Shown here: one piece after another, positions 45,253-55,112 of the stretch
Position numbering within the stretch: position 1 is the first letter of the stretch
Layout: each line of letters starts with the position of its first letter
Origin: Microscilla marina ATCC 23134
Lineage (GTDB): Bacteria > Bacteroidota > Bacteroidia > Cytophagales > Microscillaceae
Direction: 5' to 3'
DNA: 64,000 bases
NCBI RefSeq assembly: GCF_000169175.1
Contig: NZ_AAWS01000046.1
Location: 1-64,000 of the forward strand
The notes under the pieces: model-generated
Seen by the model: the letters and a program-made list of their open reading frames with translations, nothing else
The model's database searches: none
What the model was told of the DNA's origin: nothing
Program-made: the position numbers and the translations under genes

Positions 45253-46509
45253 ATGGAATTAGTTGATGGACGTTACCAGATTCAAGGGGTAGATGTGTTA
45301 GACATTTGTCAAAAGTTTGACACCCCATTGTATGTGTATGATGCAGAAAAGATGGCTACCAAGCTCAATATGCTAAAAGATGCCTTTAAGGGATTAAACC
45401 TGAAGATAAAATACGCTGCCAAAGCACTTACGAATGTCTCGGTACTTAAGTTTTTGCGTACTCAGGGGGTGGGTTTAGATGTAGTATCTATTCAGGAAGC
45501 CCATCTTGGACTCAAGACAGGGTTTAAGCCTGAAGAAATATTGTTTACTCCCAACTGTGTTTCATTGGAAGAAATAAAGATGGCGGTAGAGCTTGGCTTG
45601 GTCATTAATATTGATAATATTTCTATACTTGAGCAGTTTGGCCATGCTTACGGCGATTCTGTGCCTTGCTGTATTAGAATAAACCCTCACCTAATGGCAG
45701 GTGGTAACGCCAATATTTCGGTAGGGCACATAGACTCTAAGTTTGGTGTATCTATATTACAAGCCCGTCATTTGCTCAGGGTAATCAAAACCAATAATAT
45801 CAAAGTAACCGGGCTACACATGCACACTGGGTCTGACATACTGGATGCAGAGGTGTTTTTGCGGGGAGCAGATATTTTGTTTGACCTGGCGCAAGACTTA
45901 CCCGATCTTGAGTTTGTAGATTTTGGCAGTGGATTCAGAGTAGCTTACAAAGAAGGCGACGTAACTACTGATATTGTCGACTTGGGCAAAAAGCTTACCG
46001 TGAGGTTCAAAGAATTTTGCAAAGACTATGGGCGTGAGCTAGAGATTTGGTTTGAGCCAGGCAAGTTTTTAGTAAGCGAAGCCGGGCACTTTTTGATGAA
46101 GACCAATGTAATAAAAACTACTCCGGCTACTGTGTTTGTAGGGGTAGACTCTGGGTTCAACCATTTGATTCGCCCTATGATGTACGACTCTCATCATACG
46201 ATATTCAACGTGTCGAACCCTAACAGCGAAACTACCCGTGTGTATACAGTAGTGGGTTATATTTGCGAAACCGATACTTTTGGTTGGGATCGTAAGCTCA
46301 ATGAAGTGCGCGAAGGTGATATTATCGCTCTCAAAAACGCAGGAGCGTATGGTTTTAGCATGGCATCTAACTACAACTCACGTTTTCGCCCTGCTGAGGT
46401 GTTGGTACATAATGGCAAAGCCCACCTGATACGTAAGCGCGAGACAATGGATGATATTTTGAGAAACCAAGTCATGCTTGATTTTGAAGCAGAAAAAGCG
46501 GAGGCTTAA
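45253..46509 (+). CDS. lysA: Diaminopimelate decarboxylase
   Basis: 418 residues from the ATG at 45253 (MELVDGRYQIQGVDVLDICQ). LysA decarboxylates meso-diaminopimelate to lysine, using pyridoxal phosphate on an alanine-racemase-type barrel. The PLP lysine is in KIKYAAKALTN. HMHTGSDI, FVDFGSGFRVAY, EPGKFLVSEAGHFL and CETDTFGWDRKL follow in the usual order. It is transcribed away from the HisA homologue and ends at a hairpin terminator. Identification is firm, although related fold-III decarboxylases (for carboxynorspermidine) share several motifs. Confidence 0.88.
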   Translation: MELVDGRYQIQGVDVLDICQKFDTPLYVYDAEKMATKLNMLKDAFKGLNLKIKYAAKALTNVSVLKFLRTQGVGLDVVSIQEAHLGLKTGFKPEEILFTPNCVSLEEIKMAVELGLVINIDNISILEQFGHAYGDSVPCCIRINPHLMAGGNANISVGHIDSKFGVSILQARHLLRVIKTNNIKVTGLHMHTGSDILDAEVFLRGADILFDLAQDLPDLEFVDFGSGFRVAYKEGDVTTDIVDLGKKLTVRFKEFCKDYGRELEIWFEPGKFLVSEAGHFLMKTNVIKTTPATVFVGVDSGFNHLIRPMMYDSHHTIFNVSNPNSETTRVYTVVGYICETDTFGWDRKLNEVREGDIIALKNAGAYGFSMASNYNSRFRPAEVLVHNGKAHLIRKRETMDDILRNQVMLDFEAEKAEA

Positions 46510-46589
46510 GTCTAATGGTCTTATTGCTGCAATGGTTGAATAAGCCGTTGGGTACATTAATTTTGTACCGTTATACACCTTGAATGACA

Positions 46590-46617
46590 AAGTGGGAGGG
46601 TTTATTTCTCCCACTTG
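46590..46617. terminator. Terminator between lysA and a convergent gene
   Basis: AAGTGGGAG and CTCCCACTT pair around a short loop; a T-rich tail follows on the plus strand. Confidence 0.7.
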
Positions 46618-46714
46618 TTGTATTTTTGCCTGCCGATAGCATTTATTGGTTGTTTGTGGTTCAGCCCAAGTGAGGTGCCCTACCTTACAATCCCCATAAT
46701 TAACCCACCATCAG

Positions 46715-47038
46715 TTAAGAAAACTTTTCCCTTAAAAACTCTATGCCGTGAATAAGCCCTGAGAGTGCCGCAATGTAGAAGGGTAGTACTATGCCCCATT
46801 TGAGCGGTAGTATGTCTAAAAAAATACTCATTGCCAGGAAAAGTGTACCCCATACCGACGCCATACAGTATACACAGCCCAATATAGGCGCAAAAACTTT
46901 GTAGGGGAGTTTTTCTTCGAGGTAGGTTTTTATTGGGTATAAAATACGTTTGGGTTGGGCGGCAGCTTCATAAATACCTATGATACACAAGGTATTGATA
47001 AACAGCATGATGACTAAAGTTAATAGATATGTAGACAT
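46715..47038 (-). CDS. Small integral membrane protein with CxxC
   Basis: 107 residues with three hydrophobic helices (YLLTLVIMLFINTLCIIGIY, APILGCVYCMASVWGTLFLA, GIVLPFYIAALSGLIHGIEF). The second carries CVYC, as in DUF1360-type small membrane proteins, where the pair may bind metal or be redox active. It faces lysA. Function unknown. Confidence 0.6.
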   Translation of the reverse strand: MSTYLLTLVIMLFINTLCIIGIYEAAAQPKRILYPIKTYLEEKLPYKVFAPILGCVYCMASVWGTLFLAMSIFLDILPLKWGIVLPFYIAALSGLIHGIEFLREKFS

Positions 47039-47390
47039 ATTGAGCGGCTTTTTTTACAAAGTTACTTCAGGGGTTTAGCGAAAGCAAACAAAGTACTGCA
47101 ATTACTGCTTTGCTCTATTGACAATACAGTAGGTTCAATTGTTTGATTTGAAGTGTGTCGAACAAGCCAATTTTTTTTTTGAAGTAGTGCAACCAATCTT
47201 TCAAAGGCAGTGTCTTACCTGTAAAGCATTATTTCTTAATGTACTTTTTGAAATCAATAGCAAATAATTGGTGTTTTTTTTTGACTTTACTTATTAAAAA
47301 AGCTACCTTGCATTACAAATTACTAGGTGATAAACATTGAAAAGCTTTTTTATTAGTTAAAACACCTGTTCATATAACCCATATTCTTTT
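47039..47390. other. Intergenic region upstream of the ABC exporter
   Basis: AT-rich, no gene or clear hairpin. It should hold the promoter of the exporter operon. Confidence 0.35.
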
Positions 47391-48101
47391 ATGATTACTC
47401 TGAAACAAATCCACAAATACTACTCGGTGGGTAAAAATAAATTGCATGTACTTAAGGGCATCGATGTACACATCAACCAAGGCGAGTTGGTGTCTATTAT
47501 GGGGTCTTCGGGGTCGGGTAAGTCTACTATGTTGAATATTTTGGGGATTTTGGATGATTATGACGAAGGAGAATATTACCTGAACGAAACACTGATTCAG
47601 AACCTATCGGCTAAAAAAGCCGCCTACTACCGCAACCAATTCCTGGGTTTTGTATTCCAATCTTTTAATTTACTTTCTTTTAAAAATGCCATGGAAAATG
47701 TGGCTTTGCCGCTGTATTACCAAAAAGTGGGGCGTAAGAAGCGCAACAAGTTGGCGATGGAGTATTTAGAAATGGTAGGTTTGGCAGACCGTGCCGATCA
47801 CTCGCCCAATGAGTTGTCGGGAGGGCAAAAGCAAAGGGTTGCCTTGGCGCGTGCGCTTATCTCTCAGCCTAAAGTAATACTTGCCGATGAACCTACAGGA
47901 GCATTGGACACCCAAACTACCCAAGAGGTAATGGACATATTTAAAGAAGTGCACGGCAAGGGCATTACAGTGGTAATAGTTACCCACGAAAACGAAATAG
48001 CCGGACAAACCGAACGTGTGATCCGATTGCGCGATGGGGTGATTGAAAGTGATGGAGCTGAGAATAACTCTATTATAAACGATGTAGAAACAGCAGGGTA
48101 G
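47391..48101 (+). CDS. ABC transporter ATP-binding protein, MacB/LolD type
   Basis: 236 residues. ATPase with Walker A GSSGSGKST, Q-loop FVFQSFNLLSF, signature LSGGQKQR, Walker B VILADEPT and switch His in VIVTHE. Its closest architecture is the MacB/LolD family, which works with FtsX-type permeases. It is the first gene of an apparent operon with two permeases (48202 and 50081) and an adaptor (51473). Export of a peptide, lipid or toxin is the likely role, but the substrate cannot be inferred from sequence. Confidence 0.92.
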   Translation: MITLKQIHKYYSVGKNKLHVLKGIDVHINQGELVSIMGSSGSGKSTMLNILGILDDYDEGEYYLNETLIQNLSAKKAAYYRNQFLGFVFQSFNLLSFKNAMENVALPLYYQKVGRKKRNKLAMEYLEMVGLADRADHSPNELSGGQKQRVALARALISQPKVILADEPTGALDTQTTQEVMDIFKEVHGKGITVVIVTHENEIAGQTERVIRLRDGVIESDGAENNSIINDVETAG

Positions 48102-48201
48102 CAACTGGTTTTTAGATGCGTCGATACTCAATGCATTGATAACTAAGAGCTTAGCCCTATAAAAACTGTGGATGAAACACATATAACCAAAAAATAAAGA
48201 A

Positions 48202-49455
48202 ATGTTTGATTTAGATAAATGGCAGGAAATATTAGGAACGATGCGCAAAAACAAGTTGCGTACTTTTCTGACTGCTTTCGGGGTTTTTTGGGGTATTTTT
48301 ATGTTAGTACTTTTGTTGGGTGCAGGCAAGGGCATGCAAAATGGAGTACAACGTGAGTTTGGCAATGAAGCCAAAAACAGCCTGTGGGTATGGCGCGGCA
48401 AAACCACTATGCCCCATGATGGCCTCAAGCCAGGTAGAAGCATTATTTTTTCCAATGACGACTATGAAGCTATAGAACGCGAAGTGCCTGGCATTAAACG
48501 ACTCGCCCGACGCAACCGCTTAAGTGGGGCTTATACGCTTAACCACAAAACCCGCAATGCCTCGTTCCCTTTGTATGGAGCCAACCGGGTATTTTTTGAG
48601 ATCAACGGAGAAGAATTGGTCAAAGGACGCTTTTTTAACCCTAACGATCTCAACGAAAAAAGAAAAGTAATGATTTTGGGAGAACGCGCCAAAAAAGTGC
48701 TTTTTGGTGACTCTACCAATGCCATTGGCAAATATGTAAATGTAAAAGGGGTACACTTTAAAGTGATTGGCACTTATACGTTGGATGGAGGAGGAGGACG
48801 ACGCGAAGAAAGGTCTTATATCCCTTTTAGCACTTACCAAAGCATTTTTGACACCCGCCCGCGTATTCACTTGATTGGTGCCCTTGCCGAAGACCACGTG
48901 TCAGCGGCTTCTATAGAAACAGATATACGTAGGGTATTGGCTGCACGACACCGTTTTTCTGAAGAAGACAAACAGGCAGTAGGTATTAATAATAATGAAG
49001 AAGGTTTTCAGCGATTCAACAGTTTGTTTGGTGGCATCGAGGCTTTTGTTTGGTTTGTGGGCATAGGAACCCTCATTGCAGGCATTGTGGGGGTGAGCAA
49101 TATTATGTTGATTATTGTAAAAGAACGCACCAAAGAGATTGGGGTAAGAAAAGCCATTGGAGCAACTCCCTGGTCTATTATTAGCCTTATACTACAAGAA
49201 TCGGTAGTAATTACGGCTTTCTCTGGATATTTGGGGCTCTTGTTAGGTTCGGGCTTGCTAGAGCTCATGAATTTGGGAATTCAACAAATAGAAAAATCAG
49301 GGGGGCAAGCTCCTTATTTTACCCGTCCAGAGGTAGACTTAAGGGTAGCCATTGCAGCCACTGTCATTTTGGTAATATCAGGCGCGTTTGCCGGGTTGAT
49401 GCCTGCACTGAAGGCGGCAAGGGTAAAACCAATTGAGGCGTTGCGGGCAGAGTAG
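48202..49455 (+). CDS. MacB-like ABC permease, first copy
   Basis: 417 residues. The N-terminal helix lies in KLRTFLTAFGVFWGIFMLVL. A periplasmic MacB-PCD domain follows (RRNRLSGAYTLNHKTRNASF, GRFFNPNDLNEKRKVMILGE). The three C-terminal FtsX helices (GGIEAFVWFVGIGTLIAGIV, SIISLILQESVVITAFSGYL, VAIAATVILVISGAFAGLMP) end with VKPIEALRAE. It follows the ATPase gene by 100 bp. A paralogue of the same length is at 50081. The two are divergent enough to have separate roles, perhaps as a heterodimer. Confidence 0.92.
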   Translation: MFDLDKWQEILGTMRKNKLRTFLTAFGVFWGIFMLVLLLGAGKGMQNGVQREFGNEAKNSLWVWRGKTTMPHDGLKPGRSIIFSNDDYEAIEREVPGIKRLARRNRLSGAYTLNHKTRNASFPLYGANRVFFEINGEELVKGRFFNPNDLNEKRKVMILGERAKKVLFGDSTNAIGKYVNVKGVHFKVIGTYTLDGGGGRREERSYIPFSTYQSIFDTRPRIHLIGALAEDHVSAASIETDIRRVLAARHRFSEEDKQAVGINNNEEGFQRFNSLFGGIEAFVWFVGIGTLIAGIVGVSNIMLIIVKERTKEIGVRKAIGATPWSIISLILQESVVITAFSGYLGLLLGSGLLELMNLGIQQIEKSGGQAPYFTRPEVDLRVAIAATVILVISGAFAGLMPALKAARVKPIEALRAE

Positions 49456-49464
49456 ACAACTTTA

Positions 49465-50065
49465 GCTACGCTACTTTGGTGATGGTAAATGGGGTGAAGC
49501 GATTTAAAAATGGTTTTATGGTTTTATTGTTTTATGGTTGCGCAAAGCGATTTATTAATTATGAGAAAAGCTATCGACTAAAGTAAAAACTCCCGACTAC
49601 GGACTATAAACTCCCAAAGCTACGCTACTTTGGTGATGGTAAATGGGGTGAAGCGATTTAAAAATGGTTTTATGGTTTTATTGTTGCGCAAAGCGATTTA
49701 TTAATTATGAGAAAAGCTATCGACTAAAGTAAAAACTCCCGACTACGGACTATAGACTCCCAAAGCTACGCTACTTTGGTGATGGTAAATGGGGTGAAGC
49801 GATTTAAAAATGGTTTTATGGTTCTATTGTTTTATGGTTGCGCAAAGCGATTTATTAATTATGAGAAAAGCTATCGACTAAAGTAAAAACTCCCGACTAC
49901 GGACTATAGACTCCCAAAGCTACGCTACTTTGGTGATGGTAAATGGGGTGAAGCGATTTAAAAATGGTTTTATGGTTGCGCAAAGCGATTTCTCAATTAT
50001 GAGAAAAGCTATCGACTAAAGTAAAAACTCCCGACTATGGACTATAGACTCTCAACTATTGACTA
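49465..50065. repeat. Tandem repeat between the two permease genes
   Basis: Four copies of a unit of about 146-154 bp begin with GCTACGCTACTTTGGTGATG at 49465, 49619, 49765 and 49919. Each carries GGTGAAGCGATTTAAAAATG, then TTGCGCAAAGCGATTT and GAAAAGCTATCGACTAAAGT. The last copy is shortened. Indels of a few bases account for the length differences. No ORF crosses it. Confidence 0.92.
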
Positions 50066-50080
50066 TATAACTAAAAGAAA

Positions 50081-51319
50081 ATGTTTGATTTAGACAAATG
50101 GAATGAAATATATGCCACCATCAAAAAGCACAAGCTCCGCACGGCTTTGACTGCTTTTGGGGTATTTTGGGGTATTTTTATGCTCATTGTACTTTTGGGA
50201 GCAGGGCGAGGCTTTCAGAACGGGGTAGAAGGAAGCTTTGATGTGGCAAAAAATGCCGTATTTGTTTGGGGGCGTCGTACCAGCGAACCATTCAAAGGGT
50301 TTCAGGCAGGGCGTCGTATTCAGTTTACCAACGACGACGCAGAGGCCATTCGTCATACCATACCTGAGATAGATGTAATTGCTCCCCGCAACCAGTTGAG
50401 AGGTGACTTTACGGTAAATTATAAAACAAAAAATGCTTCGTTTGAGGTAAGGGGCGAATACCCTGATTATTTGAAGGTGCGCCCTGCCGAAATGCTCACC
50501 GGACGTTTTGTGAATGAAAGAGACATTGAAAAAAAGCGTAAAGTGGCAGTGATAGGCACCAGAGTGCAAGAGTTGCTTTTCGAAGAGGGGGTGAACCCTT
50601 TGGGTAAATATATAGACATTAAGGGCATTCCGTTTAAGGTGGTGGGTACCATCAAAGGAAAAGGAGATGCCAACGATATTAAAGAAGCAGCTGAACGGGT
50701 AATTATTTCTAATACTGCCTTGCAGCAAGCCTTTAACCAGGTAAATAAGGTAGGCTTTTTTGCTTTTACGCCCAAAAACGGAGTACCCGCAGTAGTCATA
50801 GAAAAAAAGATCAAGGCTTTGCTTTCAGAGCGACATTCTATAGCCCCCAAAGATAAAAAAGCATTAGGGTCGGCAAATGTAGAAAAAGAGTATCGCCGGG
50901 TGCAGGGGTTGTTTTTTATCATAGGGGCATTTAGCTGGTTTGTAAGTATAGGAACCATCATTGCCGGAGCAGTAGGCGTAAGTAATATTATGTTGGTGAT
51001 TGTGCGGGAACGCACCAAAGAAATTGGGGTAAGAAAAGCACTGGGTGCCACCCCTTGGTCTATCATTAGTCTTATATTGCAAGAGTCTATCGTAATTACG
51101 GCACTTTCGGGGTACTTTGGTCTGTTGGCGGGCACTGCATTGATGGAGTTTATTAACTCTATGGGGGCAGAGGGCGCATTTTTTAAAAATCCGGAAGTAG
51201 ATATGACCATTGCCATTAGTGCCCTGGTAACCCTGGTAGTGACTGGAACCTTTGCAGGATTTATACCAGCACGCAAGGCGGCAAAAGTAAACCCGGTAGA
51301 AGCATTGAGTGATGAATAG
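50081..51319 (+). CDS. MacB-like ABC permease, second copy
   Basis: 412 residues, same layout as the 48202 gene: KLRTALTAFGVFWGIFMLIV, MacB-PCD domain (RNQLRGDFTVNYKTKNASFE, FVNERDIEKKRKVAVIGTRV), then FtsX helices (FIIGAFSWFVSIGTIIAGAV, SIISLILQESIVITALSGYF, ISALVTLVVTGTFAGFIPAR) and AKVNPVEALSDE. The start is the ATG after the tandem repeat. It is presumably a tandem duplication and uses the shared ATPase. Whether it dimerises with the first copy is not known. Confidence 0.92.
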   Translation: MFDLDKWNEIYATIKKHKLRTALTAFGVFWGIFMLIVLLGAGRGFQNGVEGSFDVAKNAVFVWGRRTSEPFKGFQAGRRIQFTNDDAEAIRHTIPEIDVIAPRNQLRGDFTVNYKTKNASFEVRGEYPDYLKVRPAEMLTGRFVNERDIEKKRKVAVIGTRVQELLFEEGVNPLGKYIDIKGIPFKVVGTIKGKGDANDIKEAAERVIISNTALQQAFNQVNKVGFFAFTPKNGVPAVVIEKKIKALLSERHSIAPKDKKALGSANVEKEYRRVQGLFFIIGAFSWFVSIGTIIAGAVGVSNIMLVIVRERTKEIGVRKALGATPWSIISLILQESIVITALSGYFGLLAGTALMEFINSMGAEGAFFKNPEVDMTIAISALVTLVVTGTFAGFIPARKAAKVNPVEALSDE

Positions 51320-51472
51320 TGGTGTATAATCAAAGATTGTTCAACTGTTTGGTAACATATTGCATTTGACCAAATACTGTGAGCAAAGTATAAGCACTTG
51401 CTTACTATATTCTAAAGACCATAAATTTACATCTGTTATAATAGAGAAAAAGAATTAAAACCAAGTATTGCC

Positions 51473-52609
51473 ATGAAAAAAGTATTTTTTGGAATCACAG
51501 GAGCGATTTTTATAGCTTTATCTGTCTGGTTGGGCGGTTATTTCTATAAGAAATCGAAGAAAGACCCGATTGTTTACAAAACAGAAAAACCATTTACCAA
51601 AACCATTATCAAAAAATCGGTAGCTACCGGATCGATAGTGCCACGCCGTGAGGTACAAGTAAAACCACAGGTATCGGGCATTATAGAAGAGCTATATGTA
51701 GAAGCAGGGGAGAAGGTGACCAAAGGACAAATGATTGCAAGGGTAAGGGTGGTACAAAACCTGGACGGTAAAAACCGTGATTTGCTGGGGTTAAATAGTG
51801 CCCAAAGCAATTTGCAAAATTCCCAAATCAATTATAACAACGCCAAAATAGAGTATGACAGAAACAAACGTTTATACGAGCAAAAGGTGATTTCACAGCA
51901 AGAGTTTAACCGCTTTAAGCTGGATTTGAATGTGCGCCAACAAGCCGTAGATGCTGCCAAAGATAACCTAAAGCTCACCCAACAAGGAGCTTTGCAACGG
52001 GCGGGTAACATTGCCAACAGTGTGTACTCTACGGTAGACGGTATTTTGCTAGATGTGCCAGTGCGAGTGGGTAGCTCGGTGATTGAGCGAAACAATTTTA
52101 ACGAAGGTACTACCATTGCGGTGGTGGCCGATATGAACAACTTGGTGTTTGAAGGAAAGATAGATGAGTCGGAAGTGGGCAAAATAAAAGAAGGAATGGA
52201 CCTTGGCCTGACAATAGGCGCCATCGAAAACAAGGTGTTCAAGGCAAAACTGGAATACATTTCGCCGAAAGGCAAAACCGAAGAGGGAGCGATTAAATTT
52301 GACATTCGCGCCAAGCTGTTGCTCAACGAAAAGGATAAATTAAGGGCGGGCTATAGTGCCAATGCCGATATTGTGCTTGCCAAAAAAGTGAATGTGTTGG
52401 CGATTAAAGAAAAACTGCTGCAGTTTGAAAAGTCAAAAACTAAAGGAGGCAAAGACAAACCTTATGTAGAGGTAGAAGTAAGCAAGCAAAAGTTTAAAAG
52501 AGTTGACCTCAAAACGGGTATTTCGGATGGGATAAACATAGAGGTAGTAAAAGGGGTAAAGAAAACCGACAAGATAAAAGTACCACCCCAGAAAAAACCT
52601 AAGAAGTAA
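51473..52609 (+). CDS. MacA/HlyD-type periplasmic adaptor
   Basis: 378 residues. One membrane-anchor helix (VFFGITGAIFIALSVWLGGY) is followed by the lipoyl half-motif KPQVSGIIEELYVEAGEKVT, then a coiled-coil hairpin (LNSAQSNLQNSQINYNNAKI; LKLTQQGALQRAGNIANSVY), the second lipoyl half and a beta-barrel domain (GLTIGAIENKVFKAKLEYIS). It connects the inner-membrane permease to an outer-membrane channel, as MacA does for MacB. It ends with a basic stretch (KIKVPPQKKPKK). It is the last gene of the exporter operon. No outer-membrane TolC-like gene is adjacent. Confidence 0.88.
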   Translation: MKKVFFGITGAIFIALSVWLGGYFYKKSKKDPIVYKTEKPFTKTIIKKSVATGSIVPRREVQVKPQVSGIIEELYVEAGEKVTKGQMIARVRVVQNLDGKNRDLLGLNSAQSNLQNSQINYNNAKIEYDRNKRLYEQKVISQQEFNRFKLDLNVRQQAVDAAKDNLKLTQQGALQRAGNIANSVYSTVDGILLDVPVRVGSSVIERNNFNEGTTIAVVADMNNLVFEGKIDESEVGKIKEGMDLGLTIGAIENKVFKAKLEYISPKGKTEEGAIKFDIRAKLLLNEKDKLRAGYSANADIVLAKKVNVLAIKEKLLQFEKSKTKGGKDKPYVEVEVSKQKFKRVDLKTGISDGINIEVVKGVKKTDKIKVPPQKKPKK

Positions 52610-52934
52610 TATAGCCTCTGGCTTGAAGCTGGCTTGCAGGCATGTCACCGATTTATAGCTTCTTGATTTTTAGCGGTTTATAAAGGAAGTAAATAGCCAC
52701 TGAGTTAGAAAGTCAAGGTGTTGTATTGGAGGGAGTAAGGAGAAAAAAAAATAAAGAAAAACGGTTTTAATTTTTAAAGTAGGCTGTTTAGACGCATTGT
52801 GATGATGTGACTAAGCAGCTTTTTTTGTTTTAATTATGAGTAGGTAAATTACGATTCGACTGTAGGGAGCTCTGCGAAGCGACTACGGTCTTCTATCTGC
52901 CGATTTTATAAGTATTTAAAAGTCAAGGTATTAT

Positions 52935-53135
52935 AAACCAGGCAATAGGCTTGCAAACCAGCCTAAAGGCTAATGGCACCGATATGCATCTAAGGACCCT
53001 TTGGAACGGCTACTCAAGTGTTGATGAGCCGCTTTTAGGGCGGCACAGGAGTATTTACGGAACTACAAAAAAGCAGGTAAAAAGATTTATGTGGCACCTT
53101 ACTACTGGGGAGCATTTGTGAGGGTGGGTGAGTAA
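52935..53135 (+). pseudogene. Remnant of a CHAT-domain gene
   Basis: Translation shows CHAT-domain pieces in shifting frames. NQAIGLQTSLKANGTDMHLR then LW (from about 52937) matches the CHAT GLQ...GA..v...LW block. In another frame TQVLMSRF matches the st..LM..FY block. A third frame reads AFRAAQEYLRNY and ends YVAPYYWGAFVRVGE and stop at 53133-53135, the typical HPYYWAPFVLIGD-like CHAT end. At least two frameshifts break it, and the upstream part is missing. CHAT domains are caspase-like proteases. This is therefore a decayed gene. Confidence 0.7.
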
Positions 53136-53183
53136 ACAGCTCAAGCATTAATAGATGCTGGTTTAGACCACCAGGTATGAGTT

Positions 53184-53219
53184 AAAACCCTGATAAACAG
53201 AATTGTTTACAGGGTTTTG
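53184..53219 (+). terminator. Terminator after the CHAT remnant
   Basis: AAAACCCTG and CAGGGTTTT with a partly paired loop, followed by T-rich DNA. It fits the former CHAT gene and is upstream of 53325. Confidence 0.65.
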
Positions 53220-53324
53220 TTGTATATAACAAACGTGGGGTAAATTTTAGGGCAATCGTTTTTATTTATGTGTTTTTTTTAAAATATTACACTTTAATTT
53301 CTTCATTGCTACCAAAACGATACT

Positions 53325-55025
53325 ATGGCGGACTATAAAGAACAGTTACTGGATGGGCTCTACCGCAGCCGCGAGGTGTTGATGGGCAGAATTGATAAAA
53401 AATCGCTGCAAATCAAGCAAACTTACACAAGGGCTATTTTGTTTTTAGTGGTGTTTCTTGCCTTGATTTTTAACCGGGATTTTAAACCTTCTGCCTGGCA
53501 AAAAGCAAACGACATGCTTACTCAGTGGGAGCACGTGTATGGCAAAGGGTACCTGGATAAGGTAACGTATCGCGAGTTTCTGAACAGCCAGGACTCTATT
53601 ACAAGAGTAAAGCGCCTTAACATCATGCAGCTAATAGATAGTACAGCGTCTGACGACTCCCCCATGCTTACCTATTATAATCAAACCAAAAAAGGGTTTC
53701 ACCTCGATAGTCTGCCCTCTATTCAAAAACAACTGGAAGACCTTGTAGCCAATCAAAATCAAATAGATGAAGATTCGGCCGAACTATCAAAACTTGCCCT
53801 GTCCGATTCGTTGCCCAAACTTGACAGTACTATCAAACAACTGGAAACAGTAGCAGCAAATGATACTGTACCCGAAAGCAAAGCTAAACAGTTATTGAAG
53901 GCAACCAAAGCTATCAAACAATTACTAAATACCCAGGCAGAAGGGTTATACTATAACATGAGAGTCAAAGACTCGGCAAGCAAAGCAGGGCTTGTCCGCC
54001 TCAAGAGACAGTATCGGGCTATTCAGATATGGGTAGATGAAAAAATGCCAGTAGGTGTGCAAATAGATAGCGTTCAGAGTAAATTTACCAAGCTTAAACA
54101 CAGCGATGAAATTACGCCTTGGTTAGCCATAGATAAAGAGTCTCCTTCGTGGAAGTGGAAGTATAAAACCTGGAAAATACTCAATACTTTTAGCAAAAAA
54201 AGGGTGGCCAAAAAGAAAGAAAAACCAACACCTGACCCAGCGTTGATGAGAACCAGTGTAAAGGATACCAAAAAGCTGAAGGAAGTACCACAGTTGCCAA
54301 AAGGAGCACTTAAGGCCGATACCATCAAAATTATCTCTCAATGGCAGGCAATATTTAAGGTGTTGACCGAAAAAGACCGTAACAAAATTACCCGAAAAAT
54401 AATTAAGCCCGATAGCTTATTTACTTTTAACCAACAGGAGGTAAAAAAGTACATGATTACCGCCAAAAGTAAGCAAGAAAAAATGGCCGCGCCTACTGCC
54501 GAAATTTCGTCTACCAAGATACCACTGCCCATCAAACAGGTTTTGCTGGTTTTGCCCTTGATGTATGCCGGGCTGTTACTGTTTTTGCAAATGGTTAACC
54601 TCAAGCGAAGTAGCCTGGAGATACGTACTACCGAAGTAGAAAAATGCATTAAAGAACATCTGGGAGGCGAAGACCTGGTAAGGTCAAATATATTTGGTGA
54701 TGAGATTACCAGTGGCAGAGGGAACTGGAGCTATATCAAAAAATTTCAGTTTGCCTTATTATTCAAAAACAACCCTACCTATTACAAAGATGGATTCTTT
54801 ATTTTAGTAAGTTTTCTCTTGTTTTTGTATGCCATGTACAAATGGGCATTATTGCTTCAATACAACCCACAGTTGATTAACTGGGGCATAGGCATTGCCG
54901 TATTTAGTTTGGTACTTTACCTGATACTGTTTTTTGTGAATAGAAATATAGGAAGTAAACTACGCAAAACTGAAAGAGAAAAAGCCAGACTGGAAAGAGA
55001 AAAACAAGGCTTGACAAACGACTAA
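53325..55025 (+). CDS. Membrane-anchored coiled-coil hypothetical protein
   Basis: 566 residues. One hydrophobic segment near residues 33-47 (TRAILFLVVFLALIF) follows a short charged N-terminus. A long helical charged region (50-400) contains SIQKQLEDLVANQNQIDEDS and other coiled-coil runs. Three membrane segments sit in the last 170 residues (VLLVLPLMYAGLLLFLQMVN, FFILVSFLLFLYAMYKWALL, WGIGIAVFSLVLYLILFFVN). The C-terminus is a charged helix. No catalytic motif is visible and I do not recognise a family. It follows the decayed CHAT gene and faces the WS/DGAT gene. Confidence 0.6.
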   Translation: MADYKEQLLDGLYRSREVLMGRIDKKSLQIKQTYTRAILFLVVFLALIFNRDFKPSAWQKANDMLTQWEHVYGKGYLDKVTYREFLNSQDSITRVKRLNIMQLIDSTASDDSPMLTYYNQTKKGFHLDSLPSIQKQLEDLVANQNQIDEDSAELSKLALSDSLPKLDSTIKQLETVAANDTVPESKAKQLLKATKAIKQLLNTQAEGLYYNMRVKDSASKAGLVRLKRQYRAIQIWVDEKMPVGVQIDSVQSKFTKLKHSDEITPWLAIDKESPSWKWKYKTWKILNTFSKKRVAKKKEKPTPDPALMRTSVKDTKKLKEVPQLPKGALKADTIKIISQWQAIFKVLTEKDRNKITRKIIKPDSLFTFNQQEVKKYMITAKSKQEKMAAPTAEISSTKIPLPIKQVLLVLPLMYAGLLLFLQMVNLKRSSLEIRTTEVEKCIKEHLGGEDLVRSNIFGDEITSGRGNWSYIKKFQFALLFKNNPTYYKDGFFILVSFLLFLYAMYKWALLLQYNPQLINWGIGIAVFSLVLYLILFFVNRNIGSKLRKTEREKARLEREKQGLTND

Positions 55026-55049
55026 GTAAATACAAGTACGATAGTATAT

Positions 55050-55087
55050 CAACAAGCCCACCAATAATGCCATTGGTGGGCTTGTTG
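55050..55087. terminator. Hairpin between convergent genes
   Basis: CAACAAGCCCACCAAT and its complement make a 16-bp stem with a six-base loop. It has no T tract but is placed as a shared terminator. Confidence 0.6.
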
Positions 55088-55112
55088 GGTCATATGGTGA
55101 AGTGACCATTGG

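Noticed and set aside
50467-51333. 288-residue frame opposite the second permease
   Set aside because: Antisense shadow of the FtsX-type permease; no independent start or motif.
52610-52930. Transposon remnant before the CHAT fossil
   Set aside because: I could not find inverted repeats or transposase-like fragments.
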